Source of the DNA: Candidatus Sabulitectum sp.
Lineage (GTDB): Bacteria > Fermentibacterota > Fermentibacteria > Fermentibacterales > JCC-6
Reading direction: 5' to 3'
Assembly: GCA_029940175.1 (NCBI GenBank)
Contig: JAOZRM010000053.1
Coordinates: 1 to 16,078, forward strand
Length of the DNA stretch: 16,078 bases
Numbering within the stretch: position 1 is the stretch's first letter; each line of letters begins with the position of its first letter. The translations under genes and the position numbers were made by a program. The notes beneath the pieces were generated by a model. The model made no database searches, was not told the origin of the DNA, and saw only the letters and a list, made by a program, of their open reading frames with translations. This document shows positions 7,081-14,899 of the stretch, in pieces.

Positions 7081-7097
7081 TAAAAGAAAAAGAGCAC

Positions 7098-7126
7098 TTG
7101 ACCGGAACCTTGTTTTAGGCTATTGA
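7098..7126 (+). promoter_or_regulatory. Possible promoter for the secreted protein at 7167
   Basis: TTGACC (7098-7103), a 17-base spacer and TATTGA (7121-7126). The -35 is good and the -10 is poor. It is correctly placed about 40 bases before the start codon. It interleaves with a candidate promoter on the other strand. Confidence 0.35.
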
Positions 7127-7150
7127 ACGAGAGGGTTGTACTTAATTCAA
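7122..7150 (-). promoter_or_regulatory. Possible promoter for the methyltransferase-permease operon
   Basis: On the minus strand, TTGAAT (7145-7150), a 17-base spacer and TTCAAT (7122-7127), each four of six to consensus. Transcription would start near 7115 and include the Shine-Dalgarno at 7075-7080. The match is weak and the call rests on spacing and position. Confidence 0.35.
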
Positions 7151-7166
7151 ATAGGAAGGGAAAATA

Positions 7167-7823
7167 ATGAAGTATTTCGTGATGGCATTCGTGCTGGTTG
7201 CAGCATCTGTATCAGTCGCAGACTGGAGCGAGAATTTTGATTCCTATGCCGCTGGTAGCGGACTCATCGGACAGGGTGGCTGGGAAGGCTGGGATGGCAG
7301 TACTGCTCCGGATGCATTCGTAACAACTACTCAGTTTATCAGTGCACCAAATGCAATTGATATTGAACCAACCAGTGACGTGGTTCAGGAATTTGATATC
7401 ACAGCAGGCTCCTGGGAAATTACCGCCTGGAATTACATTCCATCTGGCTCAACAGGCAAGCAGTATTTCATTCTGCTTACTATGTACGATGGTGGCAGCA
7501 GCGACTGGGCACTTGATCTTGAATTCGACTCCGATGCTTCCGTTGTTTCGGTAATTGAGGGAACAGCCACTGCCGGCATCGTTTACGACACATGGGTAGA
7601 GGTTAAGGTCGAGATCAACCTGGGCACTAACCTGCAGAGCATTTACTACAATGGTGTCTTCCTGGAAACCATAGACTGGAGCACCAGTGGTATTCTTGAA
7701 CTCGACGCTCTTGACTTGTTCAGTGATGGTGGAAGCTCTATTTACTGGGATGATATTGACCTTGTTGAAATTTCAGGAGCCCTTGCTCCAAGCACCTGGG
7801 CAGGCATTAAGACCTCTTTGTAA
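7167..7823 (+). CDS. Secreted beta-sandwich (LamG/jelly-roll-like) protein
   Basis: This is a 218-residue protein with a clear signal peptide (MKYFVMAFVLVAASVSVA, cleavage before DW). The mature chain is acidic and rich in W, G, S and beta strands: FDSYAAGSGLIGQGGWEGWD near the start, SWEITAWNYIPSG and YFILLTMYDGG in the middle, and TWVEVKVEINL plus SIYYNGVFLETIDW later. This is the strand order of concanavalin/LamG-like jelly rolls found in surface and carbohydrate-associated proteins. No catalytic residues can be assigned. The last nine residues are TWAGIKTSL, a short tail set apart by ALAPS, which may be a sorting or processing tail. AGGAAGGG precedes the ATG at a normal distance. It is monocistronic: a strong terminator follows. 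Confidence 0.82.
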   Translation: MKYFVMAFVLVAASVSVADWSENFDSYAAGSGLIGQGGWEGWDGSTAPDAFVTTTQFISAPNAIDIEPTSDVVQEFDITAGSWEITAWNYIPSGSTGKQYFILLTMYDGGSSDWALDLEFDSDASVVSVIEGTATAGIVYDTWVEVKVEINLGTNLQSIYYNGVFLETIDWSTSGILELDALDLFSDGGSSIYWDDIDLVEISGALAPSTWAGIKTSL

Positions 7824-7843
7824 CTGTACCAGTTGATTCTGGG

Positions 7844-7874
7844 AAGGGGAGCCGGGATAACCGGCTCCCCTTTT
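7844..7874 (+). terminator. Rho-independent terminator after the secreted protein gene
   Basis: AAGGGGAGCCGG, loop GATAA, then CCGGCTCCCCTT: a perfect 12-base-pair stem with the last T pairs merging into a short TTTT run. It lies 21 bases after the stop codon. Confidence 0.88.
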
Positions 7875-7922
7875 CACGCAATGGGGTTTAAGCCGTGCAC
7901 AAAGTACTCCAGGAATCATCTA

Positions 7923-7952
7923 TTGACACAATATGATAATGCGGATTAGGAT
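7923..7952 (+). promoter_or_regulatory. Weak candidate promoter in the 7875-8123 gap
   Basis: TTGACA (7923-7928) is followed after 18 bases by TAGGAT (7947-7952). If used, it gives a leader of about 165 bases before the gene at 8124. The same leader holds a small palindrome, TTAACT C AGTTAA (8024-8036). Nothing else is recognised in this gap, and no coding frame looks real. Confidence 0.3.
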
Positions 7953-8123
7953 GGCATGACTGGAATACACGACTAAAATGGTAGGGGTAAAGTGCTGGTA
8001 AAAACGACATTAACTTACTGCCTTTAACTCAGTTAACGATACTATGTTGTTATTTGGTTTGCGTTTGTGCGATTCACATTCACACATATGCTTGAAGTAA
8101 AAGTACATTCTGGAGGTTTTTTT

Positions 8124-9533
8124 ATGAAATTCAAGCTTGTCCTGCTGGGAACTGTTCTCTCTATCTTCAGTGTGTCTAATGCCCTGGAATGGCATACAGA
8201 AGAGATTCTGGATCACTCTGGTATTGGTTCTGATGTTGATTTGGAGATTGATCAAGCAGGACAGTTACATCTTTGCTTTCAATACATGCACAACATTATT
8301 CCCGGCTCTGATCTTTACTACGGATTAAAACCTGACGATACAAGCAATTGGGAGATCTCACAAGTTGATGTTGATAATTATGACTTCCTTGGTGACGATT
8401 GTGATATGGATCTGGACTCCAATGAAAATCCTCGTATCTCCTACTTATATGAAATAGACTTTGAGTACACTCCGTATGTAAAATACGCTGTATTCAACGG
8501 CACATCATGGGTGAAAGAACAAATAACAAGTTATCCTCATTGGGCCGGACCAGGTACGGCAATTGTTATTGATAACAACGACAATCCACACATTTTTTAT
8601 CCAAAATACCAAGCCCTTGAGTATCAGACCAATGATGGAACCGATGGGTGGAGTACTGAAATTCTTGACACCGGTTATATGTTCAAATCAGTAAGTGCTG
8701 ATAAAGATATTAGTGGAAATATCGGGGTTGCATATTTTTACATACACTCTGAGAGTGGACCTACTGACCTGAAATACGCTTACCATGATGGAAGTACATG
8801 GACTATTGAAACCGCTTTTAATGACAATTCTTGTGTTTCTACCTGGCAGCTTGATATGGCTTACGATCAGTCAGGGCATCCTCACATTACTTATGTAGCC
8901 ACTGCCGGTACAGATGACAATTCCCAACTTCATCATACCTGGTTTGATGGCTCAAACTGGAATACCGATAACCTGGGTTATGTACCAACAGGTAACTACA
9001 CATTTCCTTCCATAGCCATCGATAATAATGATGCCGTTCATATAGCTTATGGCCTGAGACCAACCAACTCTGGAGATGGGGTTCTTCATCATGTTTCAGA
9101 TGAAAGTGATACGTGGGTTGATGTTATAATCAGTGACGACGTGAATTGCTGGAATACAACAATCGAAATTGATCCAGACAATCAGCCGCACATAGTTTAT
9201 TACAATTCCTCTGGTGGGAAAACCACCCATACATGGCGTACCGATGGATCCGGGGTAGCAGATGACTCATTTGCTTTCTCTGAAAGTTCTCTTCAGTCCC
9301 CAATACCCAATCCTTCATCCGGTTTCTCTTCAATTCAGTTTACAGTAAACACCGGTGGTGCTGCCAGACTTGAGCTTTTTGACATATCGGGCAGGCTTGT
9401 GGATGTTCTGGCTGAAGGGTTCCATCACACTGGCCAGCATCAAGCTGAAGTGTCTAACCTGACTCCAGGTGTATATCTCTTCAGATTCTCGACCGGTAAT
9501 ATTGTGGAAACACGAAAACTAGTAGTACTCTAA
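8124..9533 (+). CDS. Secreted seven-repeat beta-propeller protein with type IX-like sorting domain
   Basis: This is a 469-residue protein with a signal peptide (MKFKLVLLGTVLSIFSVSNA). Seven repeats of the form [AEV]-[IY]-D-x-x-[GND]-x-P-H-I-x-Y recur every 49-56 residues, at about 41, 96, 148, 193, 246, 298 and 348; examples are VIDNNDNPHIFY and EIDPDNQPHIVYY. This predicts a seven-bladed propeller. After a linker, residues 393-469 match a type IX secretion (Por) C-terminal domain: IPNPSSGFSSIQF, ARLELFDISGRLV, LTPGVYLFRF and the terminal TRKLVVL. It is therefore probably secreted or surface-attached; a ligand or adhesion role is possible, and no enzyme motif is visible. The chosen start, 19 codons inside the longest frame, has GGAGG 7 bases upstream and puts the signal peptide at the very N-terminus. 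Confidence 0.87.
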   Translation: MKFKLVLLGTVLSIFSVSNALEWHTEEILDHSGIGSDVDLEIDQAGQLHLCFQYMHNIIPGSDLYYGLKPDDTSNWEISQVDVDNYDFLGDDCDMDLDSNENPRISYLYEIDFEYTPYVKYAVFNGTSWVKEQITSYPHWAGPGTAIVIDNNDNPHIFYPKYQALEYQTNDGTDGWSTEILDTGYMFKSVSADKDISGNIGVAYFYIHSESGPTDLKYAYHDGSTWTIETAFNDNSCVSTWQLDMAYDQSGHPHITYVATAGTDDNSQLHHTWFDGSNWNTDNLGYVPTGNYTFPSIAIDNNDAVHIAYGLRPTNSGDGVLHHVSDESDTWVDVIISDDVNCWNTTIEIDPDNQPHIVYYNSSGGKTTHTWRTDGSGVADDSFAFSESSLQSPIPNPSSGFSSIQFTVNTGGAARLELFDISGRLVDVLAEGFHHTGQHQAEVSNLTPGVYLFRFSTGNIVETRKLVVL

Positions 9534-9550
9534 GAACACAGCTGAATAGG

Positions 9551-9583
9551 AAGGGCGACGCAAGAAGACAGCGCCGCCCTTTG
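9551..9583 (+). terminator. Hairpin terminator after the propeller protein gene
   Basis: AAGGGCGACGC, a nine-base loop, then GCGCCGCCCTT with one A-C mismatch, followed by T. The T run is short, so it is weaker than the terminator at 7844. It sits between two convergent genes. Confidence 0.65.
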
Positions 9584-9602
9584 ACTGATTCAGGGGGTTC
9601 GC

Positions 9603-10382
9603 TCAGTCAGTAATTTCTATGTCACCGGAGACTGTGGAAATTTCGATCAAGTGCTCTCCTTCTCCGAAGGTTGCTGAGGCTCCCACAATTTCCTCTTCAA
9701 TTCGGGCATTGAAACTATCAGAAACATCAATATCACCGTTAACAGTCTCGATTTCAACAATAGCTGCTGCGGAGAGATCAACGGTGATCTCACCGTTCAC
9801 GCCGGAGAGAAAAAGATCATTGTTAAGCTCACTTACGATGCATGTGATATCCCCATTAACAATATTGATCTCACCAAGTTCAGGAATGCCTGCAGCAGTA
9901 ACTGAACCATTCACCAGTTCAATAACGGCTTCACCGTCAAAATCTGTAGCTGTGATGTCTCCGTTTACTACCTCAATACAAACAGTACCGCTTGCGGAAG
10001 ACATTGATACATTTCCGTTAACATCGTCAATATTGTAATCAAGGGAGAGATTCTCCGGCACTTTTACCAGAAATACAACTTCACCATTGAAATCATCATC
10101 CCAGTCCTCATCGTATTCAACTTCACACTCAATTCCATCGGACAGGTCATAAAGAACATCAATTGCATCCATCTCTTCCTGGTCATCGCATGTGATGATG
10201 AACACAACCTCCACTTGATCAGAATCCCAGCCTTCAACAGTAATATCACCGTTGATGTTGCAGATACTGACAGGTTTGTCTGCAGCAAGAGTAGCGGTAA
10301 TGGTCTCTTCTCTCACAACGTCTTCACCATAAACAATGCCAGTTGCAAAACAGACAGTCAGAGTGAGAAACAGTAATTTCAT
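9603..10382 (-). CDS. Exported DUF4097-family beta-helix protein
   Basis: This is a 259-residue protein with a signal peptide (MKLLFLTLTVCFATGIVYG). Motifs of the type N-G-[DNSE]-[IV] recur at residues 44, 122, 140, 158, 176, 196 and 215, with a final SGDI at 252. From 122 to 176 they are spaced exactly 18 residues apart, which is one turn of a right-handed beta-helix. This is the hallmark of the DUF4097 (putative adhesin, LiaX-like) family. The mature chain is strikingly acidic, with DYDEDWDDD-like stretches near residue 90-98. Its role is probably periplasmic or surface structural; in other bacteria relatives sit near envelope-stress regulators, but none is adjacent here. The ATG at 10382 has AAAGGA upstream, and a good promoter precedes it. 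Confidence 0.86.
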   Translation of the reverse strand: MKLLFLTLTVCFATGIVYGEDVVREETITATLAADKPVSICNINGDITVEGWDSDQVEVVFIITCDDQEEMDAIDVLYDLSDGIECEVEYDEDWDDDFNGEVVFLVKVPENLSLDYNIDDVNGNVSMSSASGTVCIEVVNGDITATDFDGEAVIELVNGSVTAAGIPELGEINIVNGDITCIVSELNNDLFLSGVNGEITVDLSAAAIVEIETVNGDIDVSDSFNARIEEEIVGASATFGEGEHLIEISTVSGDIEITD

Positions 10383-10419
10383 AAGAATTCCTTTCAGTAA
10401 TTAAGTTGGTCCGCAACAA

Positions 10420-10448
10420 GATATAAGGGCATGTTTTCATTTTGTCAA
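10420..10448 (-). promoter_or_regulatory. Promoter of the DUF4097 gene
   Basis: On the minus strand, TTGACA (10443-10448), a 17-base spacer and TATATC (10420-10425). The -35 is perfect and the -10 is four of six. It lies about 40 bases before the start codon. Confidence 0.65.
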
Positions 10449-10455
10449 ATATCAC

Positions 10456-10483
10456 TTGACATATTGTTATTATACTTTATACT
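10456..10483 (+). promoter_or_regulatory. Outward-facing promoter with no downstream gene
   Basis: On the plus strand, TTGACA (10456-10461), a 16-base spacer and TATACT (10478-10483), a near-consensus match. It points into the 3' end of the aldo/keto reductase locus on the opposite strand, where no plus-strand gene is seen. Its -35 and that of the minus-strand promoter form an inverted repeat TGTCAA-7-TTGACA (10443-10461). It could make an antisense RNA, or be an AT-rich coincidence. Confidence 0.45.
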
Positions 10484-10506
10484 ATTTAATTACGGAGAGG
10501 TTTTCC

Positions 10507-11654
10507 TCAATCATTCCGCGTCTCAGTATTTTTCTTCTGCTCAGTGTTAAGAGCTGCGTGACATTCCTTTAAGAGATCCATTATTTCCAGGTTCTGGGGA
10601 CAGTGTTCAATACAATTTCCGCACAATGTACACTTTGAAGCATTACTTTCTTCACCAAGATACGCGTAAAGAGCCTTTGCCGTGCTCAAATCGTCGTACA
10701 CTTTTGCCATATTGAAATAGTCGAACACGAAGGGAATTGATACTCCCTGCGGGCAGGGCATCCTATTGGTGCCAGTGCTTCATAGACCTTCCGTGTATCT
10801 TCGATAGCTTTGTGTTCAGTGCTTGTAAAGCTTCCGATTCGGCTGCTGTCCACAGTGACGAGATTCTGCTCAAGTTGCTGAGTAGAACTCATTCCGCTCA
10901 GTACAACAGAAATATTTCCCTGATCCCACAACCACCTGAAACCCCACTCTGCTGCGGATCTGCCTGGTATAGCTGTCTCCAGTATTACCTTAACATCTGA
11001 GGGCGGTTCTTTGGCAAGCTGGCCGCCACGGAGAGGCTCCATGACTACTATGGCCAGACCCTTGTCAACTGCGTACTCAATACCCTGAGTTCCAGCTTCC
11101 CTGCAGGCATCAATGTAATTGTGCTGCACCATGGCCAGAGACCAGTTACCGTAATCATTAATTATCGTTTTGAATAATGGGAACTTGTCATGGAACGAGA
11201 ATCCCAGGTGTCCGATCACACCATCTGCCATTTTTCTTTCTGCCCAGTCAAGGTAATGGAACCTTTTCATCTTGTCCCACCAGTCCTGTTGCAGAGCATG
11301 GAGCAGATAAAAATCAATGTGATCTATCTGCAGTCTTTCCATCTGTGCATCAAAGAATCGATCAAGATCATCAGGCTTCTCAACCATCCAGGTGGGCATT
11401 TTGGTTGCGATCTTCACCTTCTCCCTGTATCCGCCTGCAAGTGTTTCACCAAGGAACCCCTCGCTGTTCTCCCTGTGGTAGATCCAGGCGGTATCAAGAT
11501 AATTCACCCCGCTGTCTATTGCATGGCGGATCAAGTTCTTTGCTTCTGTCCTGCGGATCTTTCCGTAGTCTTTTCCCTCAACTGGCAGACGCATGGCACC
11601 AAAACCAAGAGCAGAGACCTCCCAGTCCAATTTTCCAAATTTTCGGTATTTCAC
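10507..11654 (-). pseudogene. Aldo/keto reductase with C-terminal ferredoxin-like domain, frameshifted
   Basis: The first part (11654 to about 10760) is an aldo/keto reductase. Numbered from the GTG at 11654, the catalytic tetrad is D54 (YLDTAW), Y59, K85 (ATKMP) and H119 (YLLHAL). The normal family member continues CxxCxxCMPCPxGVxIP and then a second cluster. Here the first frame reads APIGCPARRE and soon stops, while MPCPQGVSIP appears in the next frame from 10761 and runs to 10507 with an intact second cluster CTLCGNCIEHCP. About seven codons holding three cysteines of cluster one are missing. The GTG start is preferred over a TTG at 11672 because GGGAG sits 6-7 bases before it and the protein then begins MKYRKFG. 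The gene follows the serine hydrolase by 14 bases. It is either a true pseudogene, two separate polypeptides, or a sequence error. Confidence 0.8.
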
Positions 11655-11668
11655 TTTTTTCTCCCGGG

Positions 11669-13045
11669 TCAAATACTGATAAATGACGAATGAATGTGTT
11701 CACCGTTCCTGGTCGATCGAATAAAGAAAATTCCAGAAGGATACTCCTGCATGTCCAGCTCAAAAGAGTGAAGTCCCGGACCGAGAAAAGCACTGACAAG
11801 ACCAATAGTCTTCCTGCCAGAAAGATCATAAAGCTCAATGAGTGTCTCTCCCGGGGCAGCCAGTTCCAGAATTATTAAAGAACTGCCATGAACGGGATTG
11901 GGTGTAATTGTCAGGTGATCATCTGCATATATCCCGGCGATAGACCCTTGCAGATCTATCCAGTTTTCAGCGTAATCGAAAAGAATATCCACTACCGGCC
12001 CCAGGTTAGCTTCACCGTTGGTAAGCACAACAATGCCGTAATTCCCGTCAGGACAGAAAAGAATTCTTGTTCGAACTCCCTGATCTGCACCGCCGTGTTC
12101 CCAGTAGACCCTCCCGTTCACATCTCTCTTGAACCAGGTAAGCCCCATGGCAGAAGAAAGAGAAGGATCCTGCAGGGTTGTAATAAGATCCACTGTTGCG
12201 CTGTCAAGCAGAGAGAAGCCGTTACAAGTTCCATCGTTCAGAAATACAGAGAGCCACAAACAAAGCTGATCAGTGCTTGTTCTGAGCTGCCCTGCAGGAT
12301 AGTCGGCGTATCCGAAATATCCGTAAGGAACATAATGGTCCTCCTGCCAGTGATAAGGCATGGCAATATGTGTTGAATCCAGATCTGCAAAAAACCATGC
12401 GGTCTCATCCATACCAAGAGGCTGGAAAATATTTCCGTTGCAGTACTGATCAAATGGCATCCCTGAAATCTCCTGAACAAGCAACCCCATCAGCGCATAA
12501 GCCATGTTCGAATATCGGGTTTGTGTTCCTGGTTCCCAGGTGGTAAAGTTCTTTTCGGCATCGTAGAAAGGTTCACCCGGGGTATAATAACTGTACAGGA
12601 AATCCAGCAGGGGAATCGGGCTGTCTCCAGGATGATAGACCGAGCTCATTACATCCCAGTTATCTTTTATCCCCGAAGAATGTGTAAGGATCATCTGAAA
12701 TGTAATAGGGGTTTCAGGGTAACTTACATGCTCTACAACAAAAGGCAGATAATCGTTTACAGGGTGATCCAGCTGGAAGAGGCCATCTTCCCAAAGTTGC
12801 ATCAAAGCAGCTCCTGTAAATGTCTTGGAAACTGAAGCCATCATGAATACGGTTGATTCAGATGCCTGTACGGCATTTTCAATATGTTGAAAACCCCAGG
12901 ACCCGCTCCAGATCATTTCTGAATCAAAAACTATGCAGGCTGAAAGCCCTGGGATATGGTGCTGCTCCATATAATCAGTAACAAATGTATCAACGCTTTC
13001 AATAGACAAACCAAACAGTAAAAGCATTGAGGAAAGAATGGCCAT
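11669..13045 (-). CDS. Secreted serine hydrolase (beta-lactamase/class C family) with type IX-like sorting domain
   Basis: This is a 458-residue protein. The N-terminus MAILSSMLLLFGLSIES is a short signal-like segment. The catalytic core has S71-V-S-K74 (MASVSKTFTG), Y178-S-N180 (TRYSNMAYALMG) and HGG at 317-319 (EHGGADQG), the three motifs of the serine beta-lactamase/DD-peptidase-related esterase family (PF00144). Such enzymes hydrolyse peptides, esters or beta-lactams; the substrate cannot be told. Residues 380-458 match a type IX-like sorting domain: ITPNPVHGSS, LIELYDLSGRK, YPSGIFFIR. It is therefore probably exported to the outer membrane or beyond. The gene has its own candidate promoter and is the first of a pair with the reductase. 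The ribosome-binding site is weak (AGG five bases from the ATG). Confidence 0.88.
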   Translation of the reverse strand: MAILSSMLLLFGLSIESVDTFVTDYMEQHHIPGLSACIVFDSEMIWSGSWGFQHIENAVQASESTVFMMASVSKTFTGAALMQLWEDGLFQLDHPVNDYLPFVVEHVSYPETPITFQMILTHSSGIKDNWDVMSSVYHPGDSPIPLLDFLYSYYTPGEPFYDAEKNFTTWEPGTQTRYSNMAYALMGLLVQEISGMPFDQYCNGNIFQPLGMDETAWFFADLDSTHIAMPYHWQEDHYVPYGYFGYADYPAGQLRTSTDQLCLWLSVFLNDGTCNGFSLLDSATVDLITTLQDPSLSSAMGLTWFKRDVNGRVYWEHGGADQGVRTRILFCPDGNYGIVVLTNGEANLGPVVDILFDYAENWIDLQGSIAGIYADDHLTITPNPVHGSSLIILELAAPGETLIELYDLSGRKTIGLVSAFLGPGLHSFELDMQEYPSGIFFIRSTRNGEHIHSSFISI

Positions 13046-13083
13046 AAGAACCTGCCTGCCTCTCTCCGAGTGTTGTTACTGTC

Positions 13084-13113
13084 AATATATGTTCAGCCCG
13101 GGGTGAATTGCAA
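13084..13113 (-). promoter_or_regulatory. Candidate promoter of the serine hydrolase gene
   Basis: On the minus strand, TTGCAA (13108-13113), an 18-base spacer and TATATT (13084-13089), four and five of six. It lies just after the stop codon of the upstream gene, about 40 bases before the ATG at 13045. Confidence 0.45.
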
Positions 13114-13124
13114 AAACAGCTCAC

Positions 13125-14030
13125 TTATTCTATGGAATCTGCAAGATGTATAAGAATCGGTAAGATATCCTCTTCCTGTTTCTTTGCTTCCATAAGTAGC
13201 TTGATCTTCTTCTTTTTCTCCAGGTTTTTGTCGCTTATCTGAAGAAGTATGTCACCGGTCTGATCAAATAAGTCCTGTAATTTCAGCGTAATAAGTGAAG
13301 AAGTTGGATAGGCCGTGGCAAGTTCTCCAAAATACAGAGCTGCCTGTTTGCGGCACTCGGACCAGACCGTTCCGTTCCACCAGTTGCCGTGTTCTTTTCC
13401 GTAGCCTTTCTTAACACCCTTCACCCATGCATCATAACCAGCTACCCCGCATTTGTATGGTTTCATTGTATAACCGGAAGGATTCCCGTTCAGGTCTCTA
13501 ACGTATTCAAGACTCTTTTGAACTGCTAAAAGTGGATCCGGAAGTTCTATCTTTTCAAAACTGTAAAAACAGGCATGAATCTCATCACCCCATTCACTCC
13601 ATTCCCCAAATGCAAGGTGTGCAGGGGGGCTCTTGCTCTCCCATGGTTGAAAACAAAGAAACCCCGAACCATCAGATCCGGTGATCAGCTGATGATCCAT
13701 GTTCAATACTGAACACGGGTTTCCCTTTTCAAGCTCGGTCAGGATAGCCTTCTCAAGAGTGTTTCTTTCCTCCGAAGTGCTTTCACCGGAGAAGAAACCA
13801 TGTTTTTTCATGCGGATCCCGCAGTTTTCCAGAAGGGCAATAAAGGGGTCAATGTTCCAGCAGTAAGGGCCGCTGGGACAGATAGCCTCATGGATGTTCA
13901 TGAAGAAAGCGTGTCCTGTTCTTCCGTAAAGAGATGGAGTGCTCAAATCGATTTCAAAGTAGTCAGCCACCCCGCGGACTACGCCCATAAGAGATGTGTT
14001 ATAAGGCGCCTGTGCAATATCCATTTTCAT
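13125..14030 (-). CDS. Unrecognised 301-aa protein, possibly cysteine-protease-like fold (BtrH/C39-like)
   Basis: I do not firmly recognise this protein. It has no signal peptide or membrane segment. Residues 36-58 read GRTGHAFFMNIHEAICPSG with PYC, and residues 102-122 read KGNPCSVLNMDHQLITGSDG, a G-x-P-x...H-x-x-x-x-G-x-D pattern seen in papain-like C39 and BtrH N-terminal domains, where a Cys and His catalyse acyl or peptide transfer. VAGYDAWVKGV (196-206) also recalls those families. The last 60 residues are helical and basic (EKKKKIKLLMEAKKQEED). AAGGAGG lies 7 bases before the ATG at 14030. It is the last gene of a three-gene operon with a GNAT enzyme and a VOC protein, overlapping the VOC gene by ATGA. 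Together they could modify or detoxify a small amine, but that is a guess. Confidence 0.75.
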   Translation of the reverse strand: MKMDIAQAPYNTSLMGVVRGVADYFEIDLSTPSLYGRTGHAFFMNIHEAICPSGPYCWNIDPFIALLENCGIRMKKHGFFSGESTSEERNTLEKAILTELEKGNPCSVLNMDHQLITGSDGSGFLCFQPWESKSPPAHLAFGEWSEWGDEIHACFYSFEKIELPDPLLAVQKSLEYVRDLNGNPSGYTMKPYKCGVAGYDAWVKGVKKGYGKEHGNWWNGTVWSECRKQAALYFGELATAYPTSSLITLKLQDLFDQTGDILLQISDKNLEKKKKIKLLMEAKKQEEDILPILIHLADSIE

Positions 14031-14365
14031 TCCCGATCCTCCTTTTTATCAAATTGAAGAGACTCCACAGGTGCTCCGTTGTGCACTATGAAAGCCACAG
14101 TAACACCTTCTGACGGGCTATTCGGTTCAATCAGAACATTTTTATCCTCTATCTCTTCCAGAAGATTATCTGTTTCAAATGCAATGTGCGGAACTTTTTG
14201 AACAATCTCAGGAATCTGTGAATCTGAAGTGAATCTCATCCATTCAATGCCATATGGATTAGAGTCAAAGCCAACTACATACATACCGAATTTCCTCAGA
14301 AAAACTTCACCTTTTCTTGGGGTATCTGTTGGAATTCCAATATGGTGATACTTGAGATTACTCAT
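14027..14365 (-). CDS. VOC (glyoxalase/bleomycin-resistance) superfamily protein
   Basis: This is a 112-residue single-domain protein. It begins YHHIGIPT, and H8, E41 (GIEWMRF), H60 (VPHIAFET) and E101 (PVESLQF) sit where VOC proteins place their four metal ligands. The two beta-alpha-beta-beta-beta units are visible in order. The family includes glyoxalase I, dioxygenases, epimerases and antibiotic-binding resistance proteins; the substrate is not evident. GGAGG lies 7 bases before the ATG. It overlaps the GNAT gene by eight bases (ATGAGTAA) and the next gene by four, so all three are likely co-translated. It acts in the cytoplasm and should dimerise. Confidence 0.85.
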   Translation of the reverse strand: MSNLKYHHIGIPTDTPRKGEVFLRKFGMYVVGFDSNPYGIEWMRFTSDSQIPEIVQKVPHIAFETDNLLEEIEDKNVLIEPNSPSEGVTVAFIVHNGAPVESLQFDKKEDRE

Positions 14366-14834
14366 GGTTGACCTCCAGAGACTTGATCATGATAAGACAG
14401 GGATTTCCAGCTCCCCAGAGATCCGGCATCTCCTCCAATGGAGAAAAACCCATAGCCAGATAGAATTTTCTGGTTTCCGCATATTCCTTGTTTGAACTGG
14501 AGAAGCTCAGTGTTTTTACTTGAAGGAACTTAACTCCCTTCGCCTGAAGATCAAATTCAGCCCTCCTTTGAAGGGCTCTGCCAATCCCCATACGGTGAAA
14601 CTCCGGCATAATACCCATTACATGTATTTCAGCACTTTCAGGAAAATGCTTTTCCAAAGTGAGAAAGCCAACTGCTCTGTTATCTGTACAAGCAATATAA
14701 GTAGGCAGAAGATTTACTTTCTCCACGTATGCCTGAAGGGCGCTCTCTATCCCGAACCATTCAGGCAGATTTCGAAGAACAGTCTCACACTGAGGTCCTA
14801 ATCCAAGTTCTGCATCTTTTATCTTGAGATCCAT
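14358..14834 (-). CDS. GNAT-family N-acetyltransferase
   Basis: This is a 158-residue protein. The acetyl-CoA pyrophosphate-binding motif A is VMGIMPEFHRMGIGRAL (72-88), with the R/Q-x-x-G-x-G pattern present as R81-M-G83... GIGRA. TRKFYLAMGF (121-130) is the usual motif B with Tyr near the thiol. The preceding strand VGFLTL is the family beta-4. Members transfer acetyl groups to amines of small molecules or proteins; no substrate residue is diagnostic. AGGTG lies 6 bases before the ATG at 14834. It is the first gene of the minus-strand operon and is divergent from the GntR/ABC operon, with 122 bases between them. Confidence 0.87.
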   Translation of the reverse strand: MDLKIKDAELGLGPQCETVLRNLPEWFGIESALQAYVEKVNLLPTYIACTDNRAVGFLTLEKHFPESAEIHVMGIMPEFHRMGIGRALQRRAEFDLQAKGVKFLQVKTLSFSSSNKEYAETRKFYLAMGFSPLEEMPDLWGAGNPCLIMIKSLEVNHE

Positions 14835-14899
14835 AATTCACACCTGCCTACAAGGTTACAGGAAACATAGGAATTGCAGGTGAAAAAACAAAGAGGGGG

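Noticed and set aside
9619..10038. Repetitive sequence that could suggest a DNA repeat array or CRISPR
   Set aside because: The repeats are degenerate and spaced to encode 18-residue turns of the DUF4097 beta-helix on the minus strand; there are no identical repeats with unique spacers.
11177..11693. Two long plus-strand open frames opposite the aldo/keto reductase
   Set aside because: Their translations lack domain patterns, have no ribosome-binding sites, and lie antisense to a clearly recognised enzyme.
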